From positions 1 through 31,198 of the forward strand of contig JABDIP010000452.1 in the NCBI GenBank assembly GCA_013003675.1: a stretch of DNA of 31,198 bases, given 5' to 3'. The DNA comes from Inquilinus sp. Lineage in GTDB: Bacteria; Pseudomonadota; Alphaproteobacteria; DSM-16000; Inquilinaceae. The position numbers and the translations under genes are program-made. This document shows positions 20,754-28,010 of this stretch, piece by piece. Below the pieces are notes generated by a model. It saw only the letters and a program-made list of their open reading frames with translations, searched no databases and was not told the origin of the DNA. Every line of letters begins with the position of its first letter. Positions within the stretch are counted from its first letter, which is position 1.

Positions 20754-22094
20754 CTATTGCGATCCATCCACCGCGTCGATGCGCCTACGGACTTCCGACA
20801 GGCGCTCGGCGTCGAGCGGAAACCTCCAAACCAATACGATGGCGAAGGCCTTGAAGATCACCGGCGCCAGGCTGTAGAGCCCGGACACGGCGAACAGCGA
20901 CGCCGGGTCGTTGCTGGCGCCATCCTCGAAGCCGACCAGTTCGAGCAGCGGAAAAGCGAGCCCGACGGCGAGCGCCAAGGCGAATTTGGTCACCATCCCC
21001 CAGAGCGCGAAATAGAGGCCGGTACGCTGGTCGCCCGATTCCGCGGTGTCGAGGTCGACGACATCCGCCTGCATCGAGGACGGCAGCACCAGATCGGCCC
21101 CGAGGCTGACGCCGGTCAGGACACAGACCGCGGCGAACCACCACAAATCGCCGGCACCGAGAAACGGCACCCAGATGAAGATCAGCGATGTCCAGATCAT
21201 CGCGTAGCACCAGGTGCGGTGCTTGCCGAACCGATAGCTGAGGCGCAGCCAGAACGGCACCGCCAGAATGCCGGACAGGAAGTAGACGAACAGCAGGATC
21301 GCCGTATTGCCCGGTTCCTCCAGCACGTTGGCGACAAACAACACGAACAGGGTCGCCGGCAGCCCGTTGGCGATACCGTTGATCAGATAGGCGGCGATCA
21401 GCCGGCGAAAGGGCGCGTTCGCGGCGATCACCGCGATCCCCTTGCGGATGGTGATCCGCCGCCGGGAGCGGCGGGCCGGCTCCGGGACCAGGACCAGAAG
21501 CGCGATCACGCTCGGCGGCAGCAGGGCGATCACCGCCCAGGCGATCGGCTCCAGCGCTTGGCCGTCCGACGGTCCGTCGCCGTTGCCGATCAGCAGGGGC
21601 AGGCCGAGCGCCAGCAACGTGCCGCAGATGATCGCGGTTTCCCGAAAGGCGGCGATACGGCTGCGCTCGTTGTAGTCGGTGGACAGTTCCGCGCCCCAGG
21701 CGGTCAGCGGCAGGATCATCATCGTCCAGCCGGTGTAGAGGACGAGACTCCAGCCGAGCAGATGCGCTGCCCCGGCGCCGTGTCCGGGCACGAACAGGAA
21801 CCAGACCGCCGTCATCACCAGCGGGGCGCCCGCCACCAACCAGGGTCGCCGCCGGCCGAACCTCGTGTCCAGCCGGTCGCTCAACTGGCCGACCAGCGGG
21901 TCGGTGACGACGTCCCAGATGCGCGCGACCAGCAGAACGAAGCCGACGCTGGCGAAGCCCAGGCCGATTTCGGCGGCGTAGAAACTCGGCAGCAGGATAT
22001 AGGCCGGCAGGCTGAGCGCCGCCAGCGGCAGCGCCGGCGCGCCGTAAGCGAGCAGCACGGTCAGGTGGGTCGGCGTCGGCCGCGGTTCGGACAT
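20754..22094 (-). CDS. MFS transporter of the glycoside-pentoside-hexuronide (MFS_2) type
   Basis: ATG at 22094 gives 446 residues with about 12 membrane segments. Between helices 2 and 3 lies DPLVGQLSDRLDTRFGRRRPW, the MFS signature as it appears in the GPH:cation symporter branch (MFS_2), and RIWDVVTDP is also typical. An open frame upstream to 22277 is Arg-rich and lies inside the cyclopropane-synthase-like gene, so the later ATG is preferred. The gene follows the methyltransferase after 26 bases. GPH proteins carry sugars, but members in this gene neighbourhood are uncharacterised and may move lipids or lipid precursors, as the related Mfsd2a does in animals (inference). Confidence 0.85.
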   Translation of the reverse strand: MSEPRPTPTHLTVLLAYGAPALPLAALSLPAYILLPSFYAAEIGLGFASVGFVLLVARIWDVVTDPLVGQLSDRLDTRFGRRRPWLVAGAPLVMTAVWFLFVPGHGAGAAHLLGWSLVLYTGWTMMILPLTAWGAELSTDYNERSRIAAFRETAIICGTLLALGLPLLIGNGDGPSDGQALEPIAWAVIALLPPSVIALLVLVPEPARRSRRRITIRKGIAVIAANAPFRRLIAAYLINGIANGLPATLFVLFVANVLEEPGNTAILLFVYFLSGILAVPFWLRLSYRFGKHRTWCYAMIWTSLIFIWVPFLGAGDLWWFAAVCVLTGVSLGADLVLPSSMQADVVDLDTAESGDQRTGLYFALWGMVTKFALALAVGLAFPLLELVGFEDGASNDPASLFAVSGLYSLAPVIFKAFAIVLVWRFPLDAERLSEVRRRIDAVDGSQ

Positions 22095-22120
22095 CGGATC
22101 GGCGGCGACGGTGTCGACAG

Positions 22121-23380
22121 CTAGTCGCGGGTGACGGCGAGCTGGACGACGTCGATGGTGCCGACGCCGAAACCGGCGGCGCAATAGTGGAGATACTGCT
22201 CCCACATGCGCTTGAACCTTTCGTCGAAACCGAGCGGCTGGATCTCCGGCCACGCCGCCTGGAAGCGCTCGTTCCACAGTCGCAGGGTCTGGGCATAGTC
22301 GCCGCCGAACCCGGCCATCTCACGCAGCGTCAGGCCGGCGGTGCGAAGCTGGCCGCGCAGTTCCGAAGGGCTCGGCAGCATGCCGCCGGGGAAGATGTAC
22401 TTCTGGATGTAGTCCGCCTTGTGCCGGTACTCCTCGAAATAGCGGTCGGCGATGGTGATGATCTGCAGTGCTGCGCCACCGCCCGATACCAGCCGCTCGC
22501 GCAGCGTGCCGAAGAAACGCGGCCAATAGGCCTCGCCGACCGCCTCGAACATCTCGATCGAGGCGATGCGATCGAACTGCCCGTCGACCTCGCGATAATC
22601 CTGCAGGCGAATATCCACGCGCTCCGCCAAGCCCGCTTCGAAGATGCGCCGGCGGGCGAAATCGTGCTGCTCGCGACTGATGGTGATGCCGGTGACCTGC
22701 GCGCCGACCTCGCCGGCCGCGAATTCGGCGAATCCGCCCCAGCCACAACCGATCTCCAGCACGTGGTGGTCGGCCGCCAGGCCCATCCGACGGGCCAGCG
22801 CCTGGTATTTGCGATGCTGGGCGGCGCTGAGGTCGGACCCGGCTTCGGGACGGTCGAAAACCGCGCTGGAGTAGGTCATGCTGGGATCCAGCCACTTCTC
22901 GTAGAAGGCGTTCCCCAAATCGTAGTGATAGGCGATGTTGCGCTTGGCGCCGCGACGGTTGTTGCGGCGCATGGCGTGACTGAGGAACTGCACGGCGCGG
23001 TACCAGCCCCGGCCGGCGAGCAACTCCTGCAGGCGGTGCTCGTTCAGCAGCGTGACGACGAACAGCGTCTCCATGTCCGGGCTCGACCAGTCGCCGTCGA
23101 GATAGGCCTCGCAGAAGCCCAGCGTGCCGCCAATGATGAAGCGCCGCGCGATCCGTTCATGGTGAACCTCGAATACCGCCTGCGGTCCCGGCTCCGGCCC
23201 GGTCATGCACTCCTTCGAGCCGTCGGGAAAGACGAAGGTCAGACTGCCGACCTGGATGTTGCGAGCCAGTGTCAACAGCCAGCGCATGGCGCGGCCCGGG
23301 CGATAGGGGCGGTCAACTATCGGGTTCGGTATCGTCGTTTCGATCTCGCCGCCTTGGCGCGGCAGTCTTTCGTGGGTCAT
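22121..23380 (-). CDS. Cyclopropane-fatty-acyl-phospholipid synthase-like methyltransferase
   Basis: ATG at 23380 overlaps the DUF1365 stop by four bases and gives 419 residues, close to the usual CFA synthase length. The SAM-binding motif is VLEIGCGWGGFAEFAA. Other CFA landmarks are AYHYDLGNAFYEKWLDPSMTYS, QYRKYQALARR-like AQHRKYQALARR, IEMFEAVGEAYWP and DYIQKYIFPGGMLPS. Such enzymes transfer a methyl or methylene group from SAM to double bonds of membrane phospholipid acyl chains. In Rhodobacter, members of the singlet-oxygen regulon make methylated and furan fatty acids, so the product here may be a methylated rather than cyclopropane lipid. The position in an operon with an FAD amine-oxidase-like protein and DUF1365 supports that view. 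Confidence 0.9.
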   Translation of the reverse strand: MTHERLPRQGGEIETTIPNPIVDRPYRPGRAMRWLLTLARNIQVGSLTFVFPDGSKECMTGPEPGPQAVFEVHHERIARRFIIGGTLGFCEAYLDGDWSSPDMETLFVVTLLNEHRLQELLAGRGWYRAVQFLSHAMRRNNRRGAKRNIAYHYDLGNAFYEKWLDPSMTYSSAVFDRPEAGSDLSAAQHRKYQALARRMGLAADHHVLEIGCGWGGFAEFAAGEVGAQVTGITISREQHDFARRRIFEAGLAERVDIRLQDYREVDGQFDRIASIEMFEAVGEAYWPRFFGTLRERLVSGGGAALQIITIADRYFEEYRHKADYIQKYIFPGGMLPSPSELRGQLRTAGLTLREMAGFGGDYAQTLRLWNERFQAAWPEIQPLGFDERFKRMWEQYLHYCAAGFGVGTIDVVQLAVTRD

Positions 23381-24198
23381 GGGACAGAGTCTTCCGGCGT
23401 CTCTGCAAGGCAGTAGCTGACGGGTGCCGCCGGCGGCTTCGGCCGGCGGTGAAAGGCGGCGCCCTTCAGCCACAACCATAGCGCCTGCCAATGGATCGCG
23501 CCCATCACCTTTAGCGTCATCAGCGGATGGGCGAAGAAGGCGCGTAGCAGGGTCGCGTCGGAAAGCGCCACGCGGCGGCCGGTCATCGTGGCCAGCAGCA
23601 GTTCTTCCTCGGGCGTCGATTCACGGATCAGGATCGACAGGCGCTCATCCGGCTCCTTGACCCGGAAGCGATATCGCGCGGCCATTTCGATAAAGGGGGA
23701 GACGTACATTTCCTTGTCGCAGGCCTGGACGATCGGCTCCTCGGGATTGCGGTCCTGCGCGACCGGCAGCAGATAGCTGTGCATGTCGCCGAGTGTGTTG
23801 CGCACCTCATAGAGCACCGCCCGCAGCGACCCGTCGGCGTGGCGGCAGAAGTAGATGCTGAGCGGGTTGAAGACGTAGCCCAGCACCCGCGGAAAGCAGA
23901 GCAGGTGCACCCGACCGCCGGCAAGGTCGATGCCGGCCCGGTTCAGAACCCGGTCGACATGGCGGCGCACCCCGCCGCCGTCGCACGATCCGTGATCGCG
24001 GTCGTGGAAGGCGAACAGGTTGAAGCGGTTGTGCGAAAACAGCCGCAGCCGGCGCGCGAGCCGCGGAACCTCCTGCAGGTCGAGCCAGAGCGAGAAGACG
24101 CGGTAGTCGAAGCGATGGGTGAACGGCCGCAGCCGCTTGTGCATCACCCGGTTGAAATAGAGCGCCGAGGTGCCGGCATCGGGCGGGGCGCCGGTCAT
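23377..24198 (-). CDS. DUF1365 family protein
   Basis: A 273-residue protein. The opening SALYFNRVMHKRLRPFTHRF, then FSHNRFNLFAFHDRDHG, FPRVLGYVFNPLSIYFC, and EMYVSPFIEMAARYRFRV are classic DUF1365 stretches. Its biochemical function is not established. It is nearly always found between an FAD amine-oxidase-like gene and a cyclopropane-synthase-like gene, so it probably helps in the same fatty-acid modification. Its ATG overlaps the stop of the FAD gene, and its stop overlaps the start of the methyltransferase gene, both by four bases. Confidence 0.9.
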   Translation of the reverse strand: MTGAPPDAGTSALYFNRVMHKRLRPFTHRFDYRVFSLWLDLQEVPRLARRLRLFSHNRFNLFAFHDRDHGSCDGGGVRRHVDRVLNRAGIDLAGGRVHLLCFPRVLGYVFNPLSIYFCRHADGSLRAVLYEVRNTLGDMHSYLLPVAQDRNPEEPIVQACDKEMYVSPFIEMAARYRFRVKEPDERLSILIRESTPEEELLLATMTGRRVALSDATLLRAFFAHPLMTLKVMGAIHWQALWLWLKGAAFHRRPKPPAAPVSYCLAETPEDSVP

Positions 24199-25526
24199 TC
24201 CGCCGCCGCGAGTTCGCCGATCGCGACCGGTGCCGCGTTGCGCCCGGCCGGCGATGTGTCATCGCAGCGCCAGGGACGTTGGCCGCCGAGCGCCTCGGCG
24301 ACGGCGAGGCCGGCCGACAGCCCGTCCTCGTGGAAGCCGAAGCCGCAATAGGCGCCGCAGAACCATGTCCGCTGTCGTCCCTGGATGCCGCCGATCTCCG
24401 CCTGCATGCTCACCGCCGCTTGATCGAATACCGGGTGATCATAGACGAAGCTGGCATGGGTAAGCTCGGCCGACGGCTCGGAAAGCGGGTTGAGCGAGAC
24501 GAAGACCTGCTGCGACCGATCGATGTTCTGCAATCGGTTCATCCAATAGGTGACCGACACTCCGTTGCCCTTCTCGCGCCCGTCGCTCAGGTAGTTCCAA
24601 CTCGCCCAGGCGCGCTTGCGCCGCGGCATCAGCGACGGGTCGCCATGAAGCACCGCGCGGTTCTCGGTGTAGCGGAAGGCGCCCAGCACCTGGCGTTCCT
24701 CCGCCGAGGCATCGAGCAGAAGGTCGAGCGCCTGGTCGGCATGGGCGGCGACGATCGCCTGGTCGAAACGCTCGCAACCGCCGGTGCCGTCGGCGACGGT
24801 GACCCCGGCCGGGTCGCGCTGCAGCGCCACCGCCGCCCGGTTGCGGTGGATGCGGTCGGCGAACCCGGCGGTGAGGCGCCGGACGTATTCGCGGCTGCCG
24901 CCGCTGACGGTGCGCCATTGCGGCCTGTCGTTGATCTTCAGCAGGCCGTGATTGTGGAAGAAGCGGACGAAGCTCTCGGCCGGGAAGGCCATGATCTCCG
25001 CCATCGTCGCCGACCAGATCGCCGCCCCCATCGGCAGCAGGTGGTTGTAGACGAAACCGCGGCCATAGCCGCCGGCGGCGAGGTAGTCGCCCAATGACAG
25101 CGACGGGCTGCTGCCGGCCGCCATCAGTGCCGGCGCCTCGCGATAGAAGCGCACGATGTCGCGCAGCATCGCGTAGTGCGACAGGCGCAGCAGGTTGCGC
25201 CGTTGCGCGAACAAGGCGGCGAGGTTGGTGCCGGAATACTCCAGCCGGCCGCGGTCGATGCTCACCGCGAATGACATGTCGCTGGCCTCCGTCGGCACCT
25301 CGAGGTGTTCGAACAGCCGCACGAGGTTGGGGTACGTCGCCTCGTTGTAGACGATGAAACCGGTATCGACCGGGACCGGGTCCAGGCCCTCTTCCTCGAC
25401 CATCACCGTATTGGAGTGTCCGCCGACATGGCCGTTTTGTTCGAAGACGGTGATCTCGTGGTCGCGGTGCAGCAGCCAGGCGGCGGCCATGCCGCTGATG
25501 CCGGTGCCGATGATGGCGATCTTCAT
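24195..25526 (-). CDS. FAD-dependent amine-oxidase-like oxidoreductase
   Basis: A 443-residue flavoprotein. The N-terminus carries IAIIGTGISGMAAAWLL (GxGxxG at 7-12) and an acidic strand end followed by FEQNGHVGGHSNTV, the FAD-binding pattern of the amine-oxidase/desaturase superfamily. The C-terminus carries TWFCGAYCGFGFHEDGLSAG, the second FAD contact. It is translationally coupled to the photolyase gene upstream and to DUF1365 downstream. Homologues in this setting are annotated as NAD/FAD-binding proteins linked to cyclopropane or furan fatty-acid formation. A role in oxidising or desaturating acyl chains fits the neighbours, but the substrate is not shown by the sequence. Confidence 0.85.
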   Translation of the reverse strand: MKIAIIGTGISGMAAAWLLHRDHEITVFEQNGHVGGHSNTVMVEEEGLDPVPVDTGFIVYNEATYPNLVRLFEHLEVPTEASDMSFAVSIDRGRLEYSGTNLAALFAQRRNLLRLSHYAMLRDIVRFYREAPALMAAGSSPSLSLGDYLAAGGYGRGFVYNHLLPMGAAIWSATMAEIMAFPAESFVRFFHNHGLLKINDRPQWRTVSGGSREYVRRLTAGFADRIHRNRAAVALQRDPAGVTVADGTGGCERFDQAIVAAHADQALDLLLDASAEERQVLGAFRYTENRAVLHGDPSLMPRRKRAWASWNYLSDGREKGNGVSVTYWMNRLQNIDRSQQVFVSLNPLSEPSAELTHASFVYDHPVFDQAAVSMQAEIGGIQGRQRTWFCGAYCGFGFHEDGLSAGLAVAEALGGQRPWRCDDTSPAGRNAAPVAIGELAAAE

Positions 25527-27037
25527 GCGGTCGCTCTCTTCTTGCTCGGTGTCATGGGGATCGGAATCGTCTTGGCGCCGTCGTTCTTGATGGCGTCGAA
25601 GGCCGCAAGCGCCCGCCGGCGGGCCGCCGGATGGTCGACGATCGGTTCGGGATAGGTTTCGCCCAGCGCCACGCCGGCGTCCGACAAGACCTCGTCGAGG
25701 GCCTGCCAGGGCGCGTGGATGTAGTCCGTCGGCAGCGCCGCCAGTTCAGGCACGAAGCGGCGGACGTAAGCGCCGTCGGGATCGAACCGCTCGCCCTGCA
25801 GGATCGGGTTGAAGATGCGGAAGAAGGGCGCGGCGTCGGCGCCGCAGCCGGCGACCCATTGCCAGCTCGCCGCGTTGCTGGCGAGGTCGGCGTCGACCAG
25901 CGTGTCCCAGAACCAGGCCTCGCCTTCCTGCCAGGGCACCAGCAGGTGCTTGGTCAGGAACGAGGCGACGATCATCCGCACCCGGTTGTGCATCCAGCCG
26001 GTCTGCCAGAGCTGGCGCATGCCGGCGTCGACGATCGGATAGCCGGTCATGCCGCGGCGCCAGGCGGCAATTGCCGCGCCGGTGTCCTGGCGCCAAGGAA
26101 AACCGTCGAAGCGCGTATCGAGCGGCCGGTCGACGATCCGCGGGAAGTGGTAGAGCAGGTGATAGGCGAATTCCCGCCATACAAGCTCCTTCTGGTATTT
26201 CTCCGCCTGCGCCTCGCGTCCGGTGAGGGCGCCGCTCTCCAGCCGGGCGGCGACCGCGTGCCAGATCTGCCGCGGCCCGATCTCGCCCCAGTGCAGATGC
26301 GGCGACAGCGCCGAAGTGCCGTCGATGTCCGGCCGGTTGCGCCGCTCGCCATAGCGGTCGAGACCGTCATCGAGAAAGCGCGACAGGCGGTCCAGGGCGC
26401 CGGCCTCGCCGGGGGTCCAGCTTTGCCGCATGCCCCCCGCCCAATCGGGCGCGGTCGGCAACAACTCCCACGCCTCGAGCCGGTCGCTGGCCGGCCAGAT
26501 ATCGGGAGTTTCGAGCGTCGTCGGCGCCGCTGCCGGACGCGGTGGTTCCGTGCCAAGCCTCTCGCGCGTCGCCCGCCAGAACGGCGTGTAGACCTTGTAC
26601 GGCCCGCCGCCGCCGGTCTTCACCTGCCAAGGCTCGACCAGCAGGGCGCTGTTGAAGCTGCGTGCCTCGATGCCGCGCGCCCGGAGCGTCTGCTTCAGCT
26701 TGCCGTCGCGATCGACCGCCGCCGGCTCGTAGCGACGGTTCCAGACCAGGCGGCCGGCACAGGTCTCGTCGATCAGCCGATCCAACTCGGCGGCACTGTC
26801 GCCGCGACGCAGCACTAGGCGACTGCCCCGCTCGGCCAAGGAAGCGCCCAGCCGGGCCAGACTGTGGTGCAGCCACCAGCGGCCGGCCGCACCGGGCGGG
26901 CGCGGCTCGGATTCGTCCAGAATGAAGACGGGAATGACAGGCCCGCCAGCGGTGATGGCGTCGGCCAGAGCCGGGTTGTCGGCCAGACGCAAATCCTGGC
27001 GGAACCATACGACGGTCGGGGCGGCGGTGCTAACCAT
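25523..27037 (-). CDS. phrB: Deoxyribodipyrimidine photolyase (DNA photolyase)
   Basis: A 504-residue photolyase, the usual length for class I enzymes. The N-terminal antenna-domain start is TVVWFRQDLRLADNPAL. The FAD-binding C-terminal half contains WREFAYHLLYHFP, TGYPIVDAGMRQLWQTGWMHNRVRM, DADLASNAASWQWVAGCGADA and PFFRIFNPILQGERFDP, with the tryptophans of the electron-transfer path visible. It repairs cyclobutane pyrimidine dimers using blue light. It heads the minus operon and shares four bases with the FAD gene that follows. A candidate ECF promoter at 27235-27210 leaves a leader of about 165 bases, which would tie DNA repair to light stress. A cryptochrome-like (6-4) enzyme is less likely. 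Confidence 0.92.
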   Translation of the reverse strand: MVSTAAPTVVWFRQDLRLADNPALADAITAGGPVIPVFILDESEPRPPGAAGRWWLHHSLARLGASLAERGSRLVLRRGDSAAELDRLIDETCAGRLVWNRRYEPAAVDRDGKLKQTLRARGIEARSFNSALLVEPWQVKTGGGGPYKVYTPFWRATRERLGTEPPRPAAAPTTLETPDIWPASDRLEAWELLPTAPDWAGGMRQSWTPGEAGALDRLSRFLDDGLDRYGERRNRPDIDGTSALSPHLHWGEIGPRQIWHAVAARLESGALTGREAQAEKYQKELVWREFAYHLLYHFPRIVDRPLDTRFDGFPWRQDTGAAIAAWRRGMTGYPIVDAGMRQLWQTGWMHNRVRMIVASFLTKHLLVPWQEGEAWFWDTLVDADLASNAASWQWVAGCGADAAPFFRIFNPILQGERFDPDGAYVRRFVPELAALPTDYIHAPWQALDEVLSDAGVALGETYPEPIVDHPAARRRALAAFDAIKNDGAKTIPIPMTPSKKRATA

Positions 27038-27209
27038 GCTGGAATGGCCGATGCCTACCGGATCGGACGATCGGTAGACGGATTCCGCGCGGCGGGCCGC
27101 TGGCGATCCGGCGCGGCGGCGACCGCAGGTGAGTGGTCGACGGCGGACGTCGCGGCCGTTCCCTGGCGCATGGCGGCTCGAAGCTCTTGGTCATTGTGCA
27201 CCGGATTTG

Positions 27210-27235
27210 TACGTGGCCGGCGGCGCGACGGATCA
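27210..27235 (-). promoter_or_regulatory. Candidate ECF11 (RpoE-ChrR type) promoter of the photolyase operon
   Basis: On the minus strand TGATCC (27235-27230), 16 bases, then CGTA (27213-27210). TGATCC is the -35 hexamer I recall for RpoE-ChrR promoters, which in Rhodobacter also drive phrA and cyclopropane-synthase genes in response to singlet oxygen. The site sits just after the pdeM stop and before the photolyase operon, exactly where a promoter is needed. No rpoE or chrR gene is in the window. Confidence 0.55.
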
Positions 27236-27256
27236 CTTGCCTCGCGAACGAAGCGA

Positions 27257-27919
27257 TCAGTGGACCAGGGCGCCGCGCGGCAGGCTGTAGAGGCGTGAGC
27301 GGCCGACCAGATGGACATGGAAGCGGCGGTCCAGCAGCCCGGCGATGGCCGGGTCCAGCACGTCGAGCCCGCCGGTATAGGCGCCGAAGGCCGGCAGGAT
27401 CAGCCGCCTTCCGTCGCCGACGAAGCAGCGTGCGGTCACCCGCCGGCCACGGGTGCGGATCGTCGCCTTCGGATGGTAGTGGCCGGAGAGCTCGCCAACC
27501 GCTCCGCGCTGCGCCTCGTGGCGGAATACCAGCGCCCCGTCGGTCAGGCTGCCGAGCACGCGGCCGCCCCAGACGTCCGGTGGTGATGGATCGTGATTGC
27601 CGGCGATCCAGATCCAGTCCCGTCCAGCGATCAGGGCCGACAGCCGGGCGGCGTCGGCCGGTGCCAGCCGTCCGGCCGCACCCCGGTCATGGAAGCTGTC
27701 GCCGAGGCAGATCACCCGCTCCGGCTGCAACCGCACGATCACTTCCGTCAGGCGCGCCAGTGTCTCGGTCGTGTCGTATGGCGGCACGAGGGCCCCCCGG
27801 GCGGCATAGCCGGAGCCCTTTTCCAGATGCAGATCGGCGACCGCGACCGTGGACCGCGCCGGCCACCACAGCACGCCGCAGCGGTCGGCGACCAGTTCGA
27901 CGCCGTTGACGGTCAGCAC
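27257..27919 (-). CDS. pdeM: Ligase-associated DNA damage response phosphoesterase PdeM
   Basis: A calcineurin-like metallophosphoesterase of 220 residues if read from GTG 27919. Metal-ligand motifs are ADLHLEKG (Asp29, His31), GDSFHD (Asp74), GNHDP (Asn108, His109) and GHYHP (His147, His149). The PdeM family is normally encoded beside an Lhr-like DEXH helicase, an exonuclease and an ATP-dependent DNA ligase and is thought to act in DNA damage repair. Here the helicase gene is directly upstream. The start is doubtful: no in-frame ATG and no ribosome-binding site precede the conserved region, and TTG at 28006, five bases past the helicase stop, is the alternative and would add about 29 residues. 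Confidence 0.82.
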   Translation of the reverse strand: MLTVNGVELVADRCGVLWWPARSTVAVADLHLEKGSGYAARGALVPPYDTTETLARLTEVIVRLQPERVICLGDSFHDRGAAGRLAPADAARLSALIAGRDWIWIAGNHDPSPPDVWGGRVLGSLTDGALVFRHEAQRGAVGELSGHYHPKATIRTRGRRVTARCFVGDGRRLILPAFGAYTGGLDVLDPAIAGLLDRRFHVHLVGRSRLYSLPRGALVH

Positions 27920-28010
27920 GGCCTGGGTCGGAGGAGGAAGAATGCCGATCGGTCTGCTCCGGCGAAGTGGACGATCCTGGATAGGCGGTCGGGCAACGCC
28001 AGGCAAGCGG

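Noticed and set aside
20652..22124. 490-codon plus-strand frame opposite the MFS transporter and DUF3833 genes
   Set aside because: Composition (Arg, Gln, Asp, His) is that of antisense shadows; the minus-strand genes have membrane helices and a lipobox.
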